Assembly: GCA_020342235.1 (NCBI GenBank)
Contig: CP073214.1
Location: 372,001 to 436,000, forward strand
Direction: 5' to 3'
DNA length: 64,000 bases
Source: Saccharomycopsis phalli
Lineage: Eukaryota; Ascomycota; Saccharomycetes; Ascoideales; Saccharomycopsidaceae
Made by a program: the position numbers and the translations under genes. Positions 10,465 through 19,539 of this stretch are shown piece after piece (position 1 is the first letter of the stretch; the number at the start of each line of letters is the position of its first letter). The notes below the pieces were generated by a model. It was not told the DNA's origin. It saw only the letters and a list, made by a program, of their open reading frames with translations, and did not search any database.

Positions 10465-10887
10465 ATGCCCTTTGACTGCGTGAGTTACTTTGTCCCTACA
10501 ATCCCTGGGATTCTTCCTAAATGGTTGTTATTTATTTCTGCAGTATCATTGTTTAATTCAGCCCAAACATACTTGTCAGGCTTGGAATTAACACGAAGAG
10601 TGTACGAGAACAAGCCTCAAGAGACAACCAATTTGTCGGCTAGAACTTTTGGAACATGGACAATCATCTCAACAGTTATAAGATTCATCGGTGCCTACCA
10701 CTTGAATGATCCGAACGTCTGGAATCTAGTATTTGCTTCGTATGCCGTGGCCTTCTTTCACTTCACCAGTGAATGGTTGATATACAAGACGGCTAAATTT
10801 GGAAAGGGCTTACTTGGGCCATTGGTTGTGTCTACTGTATCAATTGTCTGGTTGCTACAAACTAGAGACTTTTATCTTTCACTTTAG
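10465..10887 (+). CDS. ERG28: Ergosterol biosynthesis scaffold protein Erg28
   Basis: 140 residues with four predicted membrane helices. LPKWLLFISAVSLFNS, LSARTFGTWT and GKGLLGPLVVST match Erg28 almost exactly. Erg28 is an ER membrane protein that tethers the C-4 demethylation enzymes Erg25, Erg26 and Erg27. I chose the ATG at 10465 (MPFDCVSYF); the frame is open a little further upstream but without an ATG. Confidence 0.95.
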   Translation: MPFDCVSYFVPTIPGILPKWLLFISAVSLFNSAQTYLSGLELTRRVYENKPQETTNLSARTFGTWTIISTVIRFIGAYHLNDPNVWNLVFASYAVAFFHFTSEWLIYKTAKFGKGLLGPLVVSTVSIVWLLQTRDFYLSL

Positions 10888-11054
10888 TGCCGCCCACGGG
10901 TTATTCAGTACGTGAGCATGTATATATAGCGACAACATGAGTTTCAACAAATTTTAAATGTGTTTAATTGTAAGCCGTTACGATTGTTGGCCATTGAGCC
11001 ATGCAGTAATCCAAAATAATGTAAGCCGAAAAACAAGCATCATTGGTCATAGTC

Positions 11055-12545
11055 ATGAAGAGTACACTCTTGTTCAAGCCACACGTACCTTTGTCTAAAG
11101 TCTTTGTGAATAGTGGAATAATTCAAAATGTAAAGTACCAATCAACCCATTTAAAGAATCGGCCCATGGAGTTTCCTTGTCTCGACAGATCAGCAGAGAA
11201 GTCAAAGTCGCTACTAGGGGAGGGACCAGAACCAATATACTCGAGAGTCCAGACGGGATTCAAGAAATACAAGTCAAACGACCCTCTATTCTTGGATTAC
11301 GGCTCAATGCTACCAAATTTTGAATTGGCATATGAAACTTGGGGGACGTTAAACTCTGACAAGTCCAATGCCATTCTACTCCACACCGGACTTTCGGCGT
11401 CGTCACATGCAAGATCGCAGCCAATGAACAGTAAAAAGGGGTGGTGGGAGGAATTTATAGGCGCAGACAAACCCTTGGATACCAGAAAGTATTTTATAAT
11501 ATGCACCAATGTTCTCGGTGGCTGCTATGGATCTACAGGTCCGCTGTCCATCAACCCCGAAGACAACGAACGGTACGCCACCAGATTTCCGATCATCAGC
11601 ATTAGCGATATGGTTAGGGCCCAAAACAGGCTTATTAGGGGAGAATTTGGCATCAAAAGGTTGTATGCAAGTGTGGGGAGTTCTCTCGGAGGTATGCAGA
11701 GCTTTGCTTATGCCTCAGAGTTTCCAGATGAAGTAAACAAGATTGTATCTATATCTGGCTGCGTACGGTCCCATCCATATTCCATTGCAATGAGGTTTTC
11801 CCAGAGGCAGGTACTAATGAATGACTCAAATTGGAACCGAGGCTTTTATTATGACAAGATTCCTCCACATGTTGGCATGAAGTTGGCCCGGGCAGTAGCC
11901 ACAATTACTTATCGATCTGGCCCAGAATGGGAGTCGCGGTTCGCTAGATCTAGATTCAATGAGGATTTCAGTCCCGTCCTCTGCGCCGACTTCTTGGTCG
12001 AGACATATTTGGAACACCAGGGTGAGAAATTCTCTCTTGAGTTTGACCCAAACTCATTCTTGTACATATCCAAAGCCATGGATTTGTTTGACTTGGGTGC
12101 TGCCAATAGAACTAGGGCAAAAAGAGCCAGAATACAGGCCGAAAAGTTGTACAATGGAGAAGAAGAGTACTGCTCAGATGCATTGGAGTTCAAGCCCATT
12201 ATTCCTAGTGGTGACGTTGCTACAGACAGCCAGTACTACAGTAAAGCAAAACACTCCAATTCTCAAATTTCAGAGCTGGAGTCTAGAGAAGATTTAAGAA
12301 AGGGGTTGGAAAATATTAGTGATAAGCCTTGCTTGGTGATTGGAGTGAAGTCCGACATACTTTTTCCTTCATGGCAGCAGAAGGAAGCGTATGACTTGCT
12401 TGTGGAAAATCAAAGGGCCAAGAATAACTCTGGCCAGAATGTGATACATGTGGAACTATCTGAGGAAGTTAGCCAATATGGGCACGATACGTTTTTGTTG
12501 GATGCGGTGAACATCGGTACACCAATAAAAGAGTTTTTGAACTAG
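11055..12545 (+). CDS. Serine O-acetyltransferase, CysA/MetX alpha-beta hydrolase type, mitochondrial
   Basis: The 496-residue protein belongs to the MetX-like acyltransferases. The nucleophile motif VGSSLGGMQ places the catalytic serine at S210. The Asp is in GVKSDILFPSWQQ (D434) and the His in YGHDTFLL (H477). VRSHPYSIAMRFSQRQ and YRSGPEWESRF are typical of the fungal CysA/S. pombe Cys2 branch that makes O-acetylserine, rather than of Met2 homoserine acetyltransferase. The basic, acid-free first ~35 residues (MKSTLLFKPHVPLSKVF) look like a mitochondrial presequence. The enzyme would feed cysteine synthase in an O-acetylserine route lacking in S. cerevisiae. Substrate choice (serine or homoserine) cannot be settled from sequence alone. 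Confidence 0.8.
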   Translation: MKSTLLFKPHVPLSKVFVNSGIIQNVKYQSTHLKNRPMEFPCLDRSAEKSKSLLGEGPEPIYSRVQTGFKKYKSNDPLFLDYGSMLPNFELAYETWGTLNSDKSNAILLHTGLSASSHARSQPMNSKKGWWEEFIGADKPLDTRKYFIICTNVLGGCYGSTGPLSINPEDNERYATRFPIISISDMVRAQNRLIRGEFGIKRLYASVGSSLGGMQSFAYASEFPDEVNKIVSISGCVRSHPYSIAMRFSQRQVLMNDSNWNRGFYYDKIPPHVGMKLARAVATITYRSGPEWESRFARSRFNEDFSPVLCADFLVETYLEHQGEKFSLEFDPNSFLYISKAMDLFDLGAANRTRAKRARIQAEKLYNGEEEYCSDALEFKPIIPSGDVATDSQYYSKAKHSNSQISELESREDLRKGLENISDKPCLVIGVKSDILFPSWQQKEAYDLLVENQRAKNNSGQNVIHVELSEEVSQYGHDTFLLDAVNIGTPIKEFLN

Positions 12546-12599
12546 CTTAATGATTAGTATATACCAGTTCTATGTTATATGTACAGGATCCCAGCTAGC

Positions 12600-13442
12600 C
12601 TAAACTTGAGTCTGTGCTCTGTGTGCCTTCTTTTGTTTACGGGCCTCTTTACGTTGGGCACCAATCATCTTCTTACTTAGTCTGACCAACACTTTGTCAC
12701 CAAACATCTTATGGTCTTGCATATACTTTTTATCCATGTTAAACTCCATAGAAACGGAATGGTCACTCAATCCCAATTTGGTGATAGCCCAGTAGTATCT
12801 CTCTGGGTTATCTCTTTTTAAGTATCTCAAAATCGATTGTCTCTGTTGGACCAAAATGCGGAGTTTCCGAATTGTTGCAAAGTCCTTCTGATTCTTTTTC
12901 ACATGATCTACTAAATATTGAATTCTCATGGTCATGGCAGCAGCTTGTGTCTCCGATGAACCAGTGTCTCCTTCAAAACGCTGGAATTCTTTTATCGCCA
13001 ATCTCTTACTCAACTTAAGTTGGTCCTCCTTGGTTCCGTTACGGATACTCAAGATTCGATTAACAATTTCTCTTTTGCGCTCCTCTGATCTTATAACTTC
13101 TGTCTGGTTGAACTCCTCGCTTCTAGCTAGCACTGCTTGTTGTGCTCCATAAAGTAACTTATCTACATCACTACTTTCATATCCATGACTTAAGACGTTA
13201 CCTTCTTCGACTTCTGCCCTCAAACGGTCAATGAACAAGTTATTTGGCTTTCCTAACACGGGGTCCACTTGGTTTAATTTCTCTTGTATACCTGCTTGGT
13301 TGGCCAAATTTTTCTTCTTCACTTCTTGCGATCTCAACCGTCTAAATGCCTTGGTTTTGCTCGCAAATGCCACCAACGACGTAGAAAACGATCTGCTGGA
13401 AAGTCCACCAGTAATGCTCACTGGCACAAATCTTCCAATCAT
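12600..13442 (-). CDS. MRPS28: Mitochondrial small-subunit ribosomal protein uS15m
   Basis: 280 residues (286 in S. cerevisiae Mrps28). The N-terminus MIGRFVPVSITGGLSSRSFST is a plausible mitochondrial presequence. The S15 domain lies at about residues 155-230 with GDTGSSETQAAAMTMRIQYL and LVQQRQSILRYLKRDNPERY. It binds the central domain of 15S rRNA. The start at 13442 is the first ATG in frame. The 3' end faces the acetyltransferase stop 54 nt away. Confidence 0.93.
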   Translation of the reverse strand: MIGRFVPVSITGGLSSRSFSTSLVAFASKTKAFRRLRSQEVKKKNLANQAGIQEKLNQVDPVLGKPNNLFIDRLRAEVEEGNVLSHGYESSDVDKLLYGAQQAVLARSEEFNQTEVIRSEERKREIVNRILSIRNGTKEDQLKLSKRLAIKEFQRFEGDTGSSETQAAAMTMRIQYLVDHVKKNQKDFATIRKLRILVQQRQSILRYLKRDNPERYYWAITKLGLSDHSVSMEFNMDKKYMQDHKMFGDKVLVRLSKKMIGAQRKEARKQKKAHRAQTQV

Positions 13443-14940
13443 CAATCACTTACTGTTGAAAATCCCGGCATATTCACGAAAATTCTCAGTATTGCAACAC
13501 GTTACCCGGTTCATAGCTGCCCTCAACTCGTGGATACCGCACGTACAACCTATCTACTTCTTGACCAATGGGCAAACTATTAATATTTATACTATAGTTT
13601 TTATATGGTACGGGTGGGTTGAGTAGGTTTGTTTTCATGAGTGTTAAATTATCGTCACTTTTAAAGTCTGTTGTTAGGAATTGATCAGTCAGTCAATCAT
13701 CGTAAGCTATGACTGTTTCTTCATAGTTCCGTGATTGTACTTCTATCAGCAAACTTAGAGTCACAGTCCCCTATTGTATTGCTTTATCAAGTATATAAAG
13801 CTTTGCATTTACTGGATTATTTCCATGCCTCATTTATATGTACACTTAATTGCCTTTTATCGTATGCCAAGACATTGCCTTGTTCACTGTTGTTGTCGAC
13901 GAACAATCTGTCAATTGCTTAATAAGTACTGAAGAAACTACGCTTAAACTATCGGTATACTTATGGCATGGCTCGCACTAAAAACATGAATCGTTCCACT
14001 CACACCCACAGACCACAGATTCTACAGGCAAATGCTCACCCAAGTCTCAATGCATCACGTATTACTTATAACATAATCACTTTAGTATAACCAGTTTGCC
14101 AATGATGTAATATGACCATCATTGATTCCACCATTGGTATTCTACAAGCAGTTCCCCTGCGTCAGTGTATCTATCTTATACATCGGCTATTAAAGGACAT
14201 TTTGTCCGGGTATCTCGGTAAAGCGCGGTTATTTGACATAATAAAGTACGCTGTCAGTATGACGATCTGTCAACCAATCTGTGAGTTTAAGTTTGTCGAT
14301 TTTCAACATTTGCATAAAGACAGATTATACCAAGAAATATAACATCGCTTAACCCATTCACCTATACTTCCACTTACCCATACGAGGATGACCGGGCTGC
14401 AGGGCATATTAAAATTCTTGTAGTCAGGGTTACCAGCAGCTAGAGAGGTTTTCCCAAAATAGTAATTCATGCCACTTTATAAAATTCTTTACGGCATATC
14501 TGCAGACACTGACAAACTCTAAATCATAGTAGCCGGTTGAAATTGTCCACCAGCGTGCCATTGGCCCAGAATGAGGTGGCCCTTCATGTAACTTAACTCG
14601 ACTTGATTACTTACCCCATGTTTCGAAAAATTTTCAGGTATGCAGACCGACTTATCCAAGCAACCCTTTCGTGGTGAACAGATAACGATATGCTGAGATT
14701 AAATTTTAAGTATGTGCCCGGTATTGTGAGTCATTATTAATAACTCCTCGAATTATTTTTTTTCGCGGAAACCCAGCCTGTGTCAAAATAACTGATATAA
14801 TCTTTGCAGACCCTTACTGTCATACGCAAATTAAAGCTTACATGAATCCGCATAACAGTTAGTCATATTGTTACTCAATAAATCAGTATAAATAACATTC
14901 ATTTGTAAATATTTTCGATATTCATATAGCTGTTCTGAAA
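13443..14940. other. Long gene-free interval before the permease
   Basis: About 1.5 kb with only short, unconserved reading frames. I find no tRNA boxes, intron-joined ORF or repeat. A TATAAATA at 14887-14894 lies 46 nt before the permease ATG. The interval is most simply a long regulatory region for the permease plus the short MRPS28 promoter. An unannotated non-coding RNA cannot be excluded. Confidence 0.5.
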
Positions 14941-16464
14941 ATGTCCGTTGTCGACAAGAAACAGGACGTGGAGTCCAAGGAAAGCTCAAACCAGGACTTG
15001 GAATACAAGTTTAATCCTTCACCATTCAAGGATGAAAAAGAAATGGATGCTCAAGTTGAGCAATTAGCAATCGAGTATGCTGTGAATCATACTAGGCTCA
15101 TGTGGAAAATAGACATTTGCGTGGTTCCACCATTGGCATTGCTCTACTTTCTTGCGTTTTTAGATCGTGTGAATATTTCAAATGCCAAGGTTTATGGTAT
15201 AGAGGTAGCATTGAAACTCAAAGGCAACGAGTTTAACACTTGTCTTACGCTATTTTTTGTTCCATATGTCTTTTTTGAAGTCTTTTCCAACTATGCCATC
15301 AAATATATAAAACCCCACATCTGGCTCAGTGGGTGCATATTATTTTTTGGTGCCATCACCATTGGCATGGGGTTCTGCAAAAACTTTGGTGATTTAGCTG
15401 CCTGTAGATTTTTGCTTGGAGTATTTGAGAGTGGGTCTTTTCCGGCGATCTTCTACATTTTGGGGAACTTTTACGCAAAGGCCGAGTCGCAACGAAGATT
15501 TTCTACCTTCTTTTCCTGTACGTGTTTGGCGGGAGCAGCAGGAGGCGCTATTGCTTTTAGAATCAAGGATTTACATGGAAGATATGGCATTGCGAGCTGG
15601 CAGTGGATTTTCATCATCGAGGGAACTTTTACTGCGGGATTGGCCTTTGTTTTGTTCTTCATTGTCCCTGATTTCCCCGAAAACTGTCGGTTCTTATCAG
15701 ATAACGAGAGAATTTTTTTGAAAAAGAAGCTTGAGATATACAATGGGAATTCGGGCTTTGAAGTAAAGCACGGCTTCAAGGATGTTGTCCGGTGTTTCAA
15801 GGACCCGATGGTATGGATATCTGCTTTGGCGTACTTTGGGCTCATTATTCCTGCATACGGTTATGCATATTTTGCAACCACCATCATCAAAGTAATGGGG
15901 TACACTGGTGAGGTTGCCAATCAGAAGTCCGTTTACCCATGGGTTTGTGCATTTGGGGTTTCCATAGTCGTTTCATTCATTTCAGATTGGACTAAAATCC
16001 GTCTTCCGTTTGCCTTGATCCATTGTCTCATTGCCATCCTTGGCCTTGCAATTGTGCTTGGATTCAAATCTAATGTTCAAGCTAGATACGCAGGCTGCTT
16101 CTTGTCTGCTTCGGGATTATATACGGCCATGCCAATTCTTGTCTGTTGGGTCACGTTGAATTTCGGTGGACATGTCAGAAAGGGTACCGGTTCGGCTTTT
16201 TTGGTGGGGTTTGGTAATATTGGTGGAATTGTCGCTACTTACATCTTTCTTGGCAAGGACGCACCAAGATACATCACAGGATTGTCGGTATGTATTGCGT
16301 TTGTGGGTTTCTCCATGGTCTGCATTCTCGCATACTTCATGGTGGTACGGAAAAGAAACCACGACAAACAACAGGAAGCTTACCAGGCAAAGTTTGAGAG
16401 GCTATCGGAGCGAGAAAAGATCATGCAGGGCGACATGTGTCCACTGTTCAGATACTACTACTAA
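14941..16464 (+). CDS. MFS permease of the anion:cation symporter (DAL5/TNA1) family
   Basis: 507 residues with 12 predicted membrane helices and cytosolic tails. Family signatures are FLDRVNISNAK at the end of helix 1, CRFLLGVFESGSFPA in helix 4, and SWQWIFIIEGTFT before helix 6. Relatives import allantoate, nicotinate, biotin, pantothenate or related carboxylates with protons; the substrate here is not predictable. It is followed after 195 nt by DLD1 on the same strand. That suggests, but does not show, a carboxylate role. The long upstream region fits a tightly regulated gene. Confidence 0.85.
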   Translation: MSVVDKKQDVESKESSNQDLEYKFNPSPFKDEKEMDAQVEQLAIEYAVNHTRLMWKIDICVVPPLALLYFLAFLDRVNISNAKVYGIEVALKLKGNEFNTCLTLFFVPYVFFEVFSNYAIKYIKPHIWLSGCILFFGAITIGMGFCKNFGDLAACRFLLGVFESGSFPAIFYILGNFYAKAESQRRFSTFFSCTCLAGAAGGAIAFRIKDLHGRYGIASWQWIFIIEGTFTAGLAFVLFFIVPDFPENCRFLSDNERIFLKKKLEIYNGNSGFEVKHGFKDVVRCFKDPMVWISALAYFGLIIPAYGYAYFATTIIKVMGYTGEVANQKSVYPWVCAFGVSIVVSFISDWTKIRLPFALIHCLIAILGLAIVLGFKSNVQARYAGCFLSASGLYTAMPILVCWVTLNFGGHVRKGTGSAFLVGFGNIGGIVATYIFLGKDAPRYITGLSVCIAFVGFSMVCILAYFMVVRKRNHDKQQEAYQAKFERLSEREKIMQGDMCPLFRYYY

Positions 16465-16594
16465 ATATTACATAATTTTCTCTGTATTAATAAAAGTTTG
16501 TTTTTTGATGGTGGACTGTAAACGGTCACGAAAGGCAGAAGTCCCTCGGTCCGCCGCTTCAACCCACCTAGACTTGCCGCTTGAGGAAATTATC

Positions 16595-16600
16595 GTGGGG
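16595..16600 (+). promoter_or_regulatory. Possible Mig1-type site upstream of DLD1
   Basis: GTGGGG preceded by the AT-rich AAATTATC fits the Mig1 consensus (AT-rich block plus SYGGGG), 59 nt before the DLD1 ATG. Glucose repression of D-lactate use is known in yeasts. This single site is only suggestive. Confidence 0.3.
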
Positions 16601-16659
16601 TAAATACTTTGCAGCAGCATGTATAAAGGTCAACTGGTGGCTGCTATTTTGCGTACCAG

Positions 16660-18327
16660 ATGTTTCGCAGATTGAGATTAAACGCCTGGGCAAGGGGCTG
16701 CCGGTCATACAGTACTGGTGCAAAGCCACAGTCTAAAGTATTGCTAATTGCTGGGTCTACATTACTCTTTGGAGGTGGAGTAGTAGCCGGTAGCTATTTC
16801 GCCGGCAACAAAATATCAGACTCGCCATCCGAGGACTGCTTTCCGCTAACCTCCATTACTCCATTGGACAAGTTAAAGTCTCCTGAGTTTGGCACCAAGG
16901 AGGATTACGCCGCTGCGTTTGCCGAAATCAAGGCGATCATTGGTGATAATAATGTATCAACCGACGCAGGGGTGCTTTCCGACCATAGCGACACTTATTT
17001 CAACACTCACCACGCATCACCTGATCAGAAGCCGTTTGCAGTTGTTTTCCCTGGAGATACCCAGGATGTTTCTGAGATTTTGAAAATTTGCTCCAAGTAC
17101 AGGGTGCCTGTGGTACCATTCTCCGGAGGAACTTCGCTCGAGGGTCACTTCATCCCTGTTAGAGGGGGAATCAGCGTAGACTTGAATCGAATGAATAAGA
17201 TTCTCAAGGTTAATGAGGCTGATTTGGATGCTGTCGTGCAGCCTGGTGTCCCATGGGAAGACTTAGGCGAGTTTTTAGAAGATAAAGGGCTCATGTTTGG
17301 CTGCGACCCTGGGCCAACAGCTGAAATTGGAGGAATGGTGGCCACCTCCTGCTCGGGTACAAATGCCGCAAGATATGGGACTATGAAGGATAACGTCTTA
17401 AGCGTCACGGTCGTACTTCCTGATGGAACGGTGGTCAAGACCAGAAAGCGTCCTAGAAAGTCTTCTGCGGGATACAACTTGACAAACTTGTTTGTCGGCT
17501 CGGAGGGTACACTTGGGATTGTCACAGAGGTCACTTTGAAGTTACATGTCAAGCCTAAATTTGAATCTGTTGCAGTAGTAAGTTTCGACTCGGTCGAGGA
17601 TGCCGCAAATTCTGTTGAGCAGATTGTTAGTCATGGTATTCAGGTTAATGCTGTGGAGTTGTTAGATGACCGAATGATGAAGTGCATTAACGACGGTGGT
17701 CAGACAAATCGGAAATGGAATGAAAAACCTACATTGTTCTTTAAGTTGGGTGGAGGCACAAAGCCAATGGTGGATGAATTGGTCAGCCAAGTCAAGAAAA
17801 TAGCCAGCAATAATCACTCCAAGACATTTGCGTTTGCAAATGGTGAGGAGGAAAAACTTGAACTTTGGCAAGCAAGAAAAGTGGCACTCTGGTCTACTAT
17901 TGACTATGGTAGATCAAAAGATCCAAACATCCATCTTTGGACCACCGATGTCGCAGTTCCTGTTTCCAAGTTGTCAGCCGTGTTGAAGGAAACAAAAAAA
18001 GACATTGATGAGTCCGGGCTCACTGCCACCTTGGTTGGCCACGTAGGCGATGGAAACTTCCATGCCTTTCTTCTTTACAATGAAGGACAACGAAAAATTG
18101 CAGAGGATCTAGTAGACAGAATGGTTAAACGAGCATTATCATATGAAGGAACCTGTACCGGGGAGCATGGCGTTGGGTTTGGAAAGCGAGAGTACCTTAG
18201 AGAGGAACTTGGTGAAGATACTGTTTCATTGATGAGAAAGATCAAAATGGCAATCGATCCTTTGAGAATATTAAACACGGACAAGGTTCTACATATAGAC
18301 CCAAACGAAGAGTATGATAACCATTAG
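16660..18327 (+). CDS. DLD1: D-lactate dehydrogenase (cytochrome c), mitochondrial
   Basis: 555 residues. An arginine-rich presequence (MFRRLRLNAWARGCRSYS) is followed by a membrane span (LLIAGSTLLFGGGVVAGSYF), as expected for an inner-membrane anchor. The FAD-binding PCMH fold carries VPFSGGTSLEGHF (from about residue 153), DPGPTAEIGGM and GSEGTLGIVTEVTL. The C-terminal oxidase domain has HVGDGNFH (about 461-468) and GEHGVGFGKREYL. It oxidises D-lactate to pyruvate and passes electrons to cytochrome c. Its stop codon overlaps the TDA2 stop region on the other strand. Confidence 0.95.
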   Translation: MFRRLRLNAWARGCRSYSTGAKPQSKVLLIAGSTLLFGGGVVAGSYFAGNKISDSPSEDCFPLTSITPLDKLKSPEFGTKEDYAAAFAEIKAIIGDNNVSTDAGVLSDHSDTYFNTHHASPDQKPFAVVFPGDTQDVSEILKICSKYRVPVVPFSGGTSLEGHFIPVRGGISVDLNRMNKILKVNEADLDAVVQPGVPWEDLGEFLEDKGLMFGCDPGPTAEIGGMVATSCSGTNAARYGTMKDNVLSVTVVLPDGTVVKTRKRPRKSSAGYNLTNLFVGSEGTLGIVTEVTLKLHVKPKFESVAVVSFDSVEDAANSVEQIVSHGIQVNAVELLDDRMMKCINDGGQTNRKWNEKPTLFFKLGGGTKPMVDELVSQVKKIASNNHSKTFAFANGEEEKLELWQARKVALWSTIDYGRSKDPNIHLWTTDVAVPVSKLSAVLKETKKDIDESGLTATLVGHVGDGNFHAFLLYNEGQRKIAEDLVDRMVKRALSYEGTCTGEHGVGFGKREYLREELGEDTVSLMRKIKMAIDPLRILNTDKVLHIDPNEEYDNH

Positions 18328-18701
18328 CTTATATTAAACCAAAGAATAGTAAATAAATATATTCCTCCGTCACACTCAATTTTGTAATTATAGAGCCCGT
18401 CCTTCTTATCCCAAATGGCTCCAACTGAATTTTTAATATTCAAAGCTTCAGCTTGGTGTCCAGAGACTTTATTTAAGTTTACTACAAACCTATGCAAAGA
18501 GGAAATCTTCTGTAGGCGCTGAAGGACATTTGTCTAAGGTTAGCAACCACGCTGTGTACCGTCCAGTCTACTTACGATTATGTCCGTATTTTGTGAGTCA
18601 ATCAGAATCGCATTCTGTAGTATTTCACCAAGGGCCAGTTTGGTCAATGGCGAGTTCTCTTCATTAACCCCTTCAACATAAATGCTAACCGATTCTGACA
18701 T
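18324..18701 (-). CDS. TDA2: Tctex-1-type dynein light chain-like protein Tda2 (two exons)
   Basis: The exons are 18576-18701 and 18324-18533 on the minus strand, giving 111 residues. The 42-nt intron 18534-18575 has a GTAAGT donor, a TGCTAAC branch and CTTAG. Splicing yields LQKISSLHRFVVNLN and NSVGAIWDKKDGLYNYKIE, ending in YLFTILWF. This is the Tctex-1 C-terminal fold, very close to S. cerevisiae Tda2 (126 aa), which ends similarly in ITILWL. Tda2 dimers act with Aim21 at endocytic actin patches and influence capping protein. The ATG at 18701 (MSESVSIYVEG) lines up with the Tda2 N-terminus. The last four bases overlap the DLD1 stop. Neither exon alone reveals the gene. Confidence 0.85.
18534..18575 (-). 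other. TDA2 intron
   Basis: A 42-nt phase-0 intron with a near-perfect TGCTAAC branch five bases from the AG. Confidence 0.85.
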
Positions 18702-18769
18702 GCCAGGTAACCAGACTCTTTTAAATTCATATACCAACTTGGCGGTGCCTGTTGCAGGGTAAATGCGTA

Positions 18770-18775
18770 CACGTG
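18770..18775. promoter_or_regulatory. CACGTG site between TDA2 and VTC1
   Basis: Palindromic ACACGTGT in the divergent promoter, 68 nt from the TDA2 ATG and 95 nt from the VTC1 ATG. It could serve both genes. Confidence 0.45.
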
Positions 18776-18870
18776 TATGATGACTTGCCTGTTTAGGAAA
18801 TCAGTATTGGGAGAAGTAATTTAACGAAAAATCTTCCTCGAACAAATATTCTATACAGAAAAATAAGGCA

Positions 18871-19245
18871 ATGTCTTCAGCTCCGTTATTACAAAGTACA
18901 CCAGGAAAGAGAATTGCTTTGCCTACTAGAGTAGAGCCAAAGGTCTTTTTCGCAAATGAAAGAACTTTTCTCAGTTGGTTGAACTTCACCATAGTGTTGG
19001 GAACATTGGGTGTCGGGTTGTTGAACTTTGGTGACAAAGTTGGAAGAATTTCTGCATTCTTGTTCACATTAATAGCAATGCTTACAATGGTTTATGCCTT
19101 GGTGACATACCACTGGAGAGCTGACGCCATTAGAAAGCGTGGCTCGGGACCATATGATGACAGATTTGGTCCAACCTTTTTGTGTTTCTTCTTGTTGGTG
19201 GCTGTTGTCATCAATTTTATTTTGAGATTTAACTCTGAAAAATAA
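18871..19245 (+). CDS. VTC1: Vacuolar transporter chaperone subunit Vtc1
   Basis: 124 residues (129 in S. cerevisiae). [20 protein letters not shown] is the DUF202 signature of the VTC complex. Three membrane helices follow, with the loop [21 protein letters not shown]. Vtc1 is the membrane-only subunit of the polyphosphate polymerase of the vacuole, where Vtc4 makes polyphosphate and the channel carries it inward. It is divergent from TDA2, with 169 nt between the starts. Confidence 0.96.
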   Translation: MSSAPLLQSTPGKRIALPTRVEPKVFFANERTFLSWLNFTIVLGTLGVGLLNFGDKVGRISAFLFTLIAMLTMVYALVTYHWRADAIRKRGSGPYDDRFGPTFLCFFLLVAVVINFILRFNSEK

Positions 19246-19539
19246 TGAAATTGGAGGTAATACTCTACTAGCTGGCTTAGGGGGCTGGTAATTACTGTAC
19301 GAAGTGGAATAATGAATAGACGTGTAATAAAGAATTTTCTTTTTTCTTTTGAAATGTAATATTGCGAAGATTATTGGAACCAATTTCAATAATGTTCAAC
19401 TTAAACTCGAGGATTTGTCTATACAAGGTCCTCGAGTAATGAATTTGCTTCTGCGTGATATCATGCATGTATATGTGACTATCATATGGGCTCTAATCAA
19501 CACACATCCTAAGTTAAAAGTGGTGTAGTCTTGGTAAGA

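Noticed and set aside
13231-13922. Short plus-strand frames over the MRPS28 5' end and the adjacent gap
   Set aside because: They are opposite-strand shadows or random frames without conserved character.
18702-18790. In-frame coding-like extension upstream of TDA2 (reads ...TRVRIYPATGTAKLVYEFKR)
   Set aside because: There is no ATG or plausible first exon before the in-frame stop, and the ATG at 18701 matches the Tda2 N-terminus.
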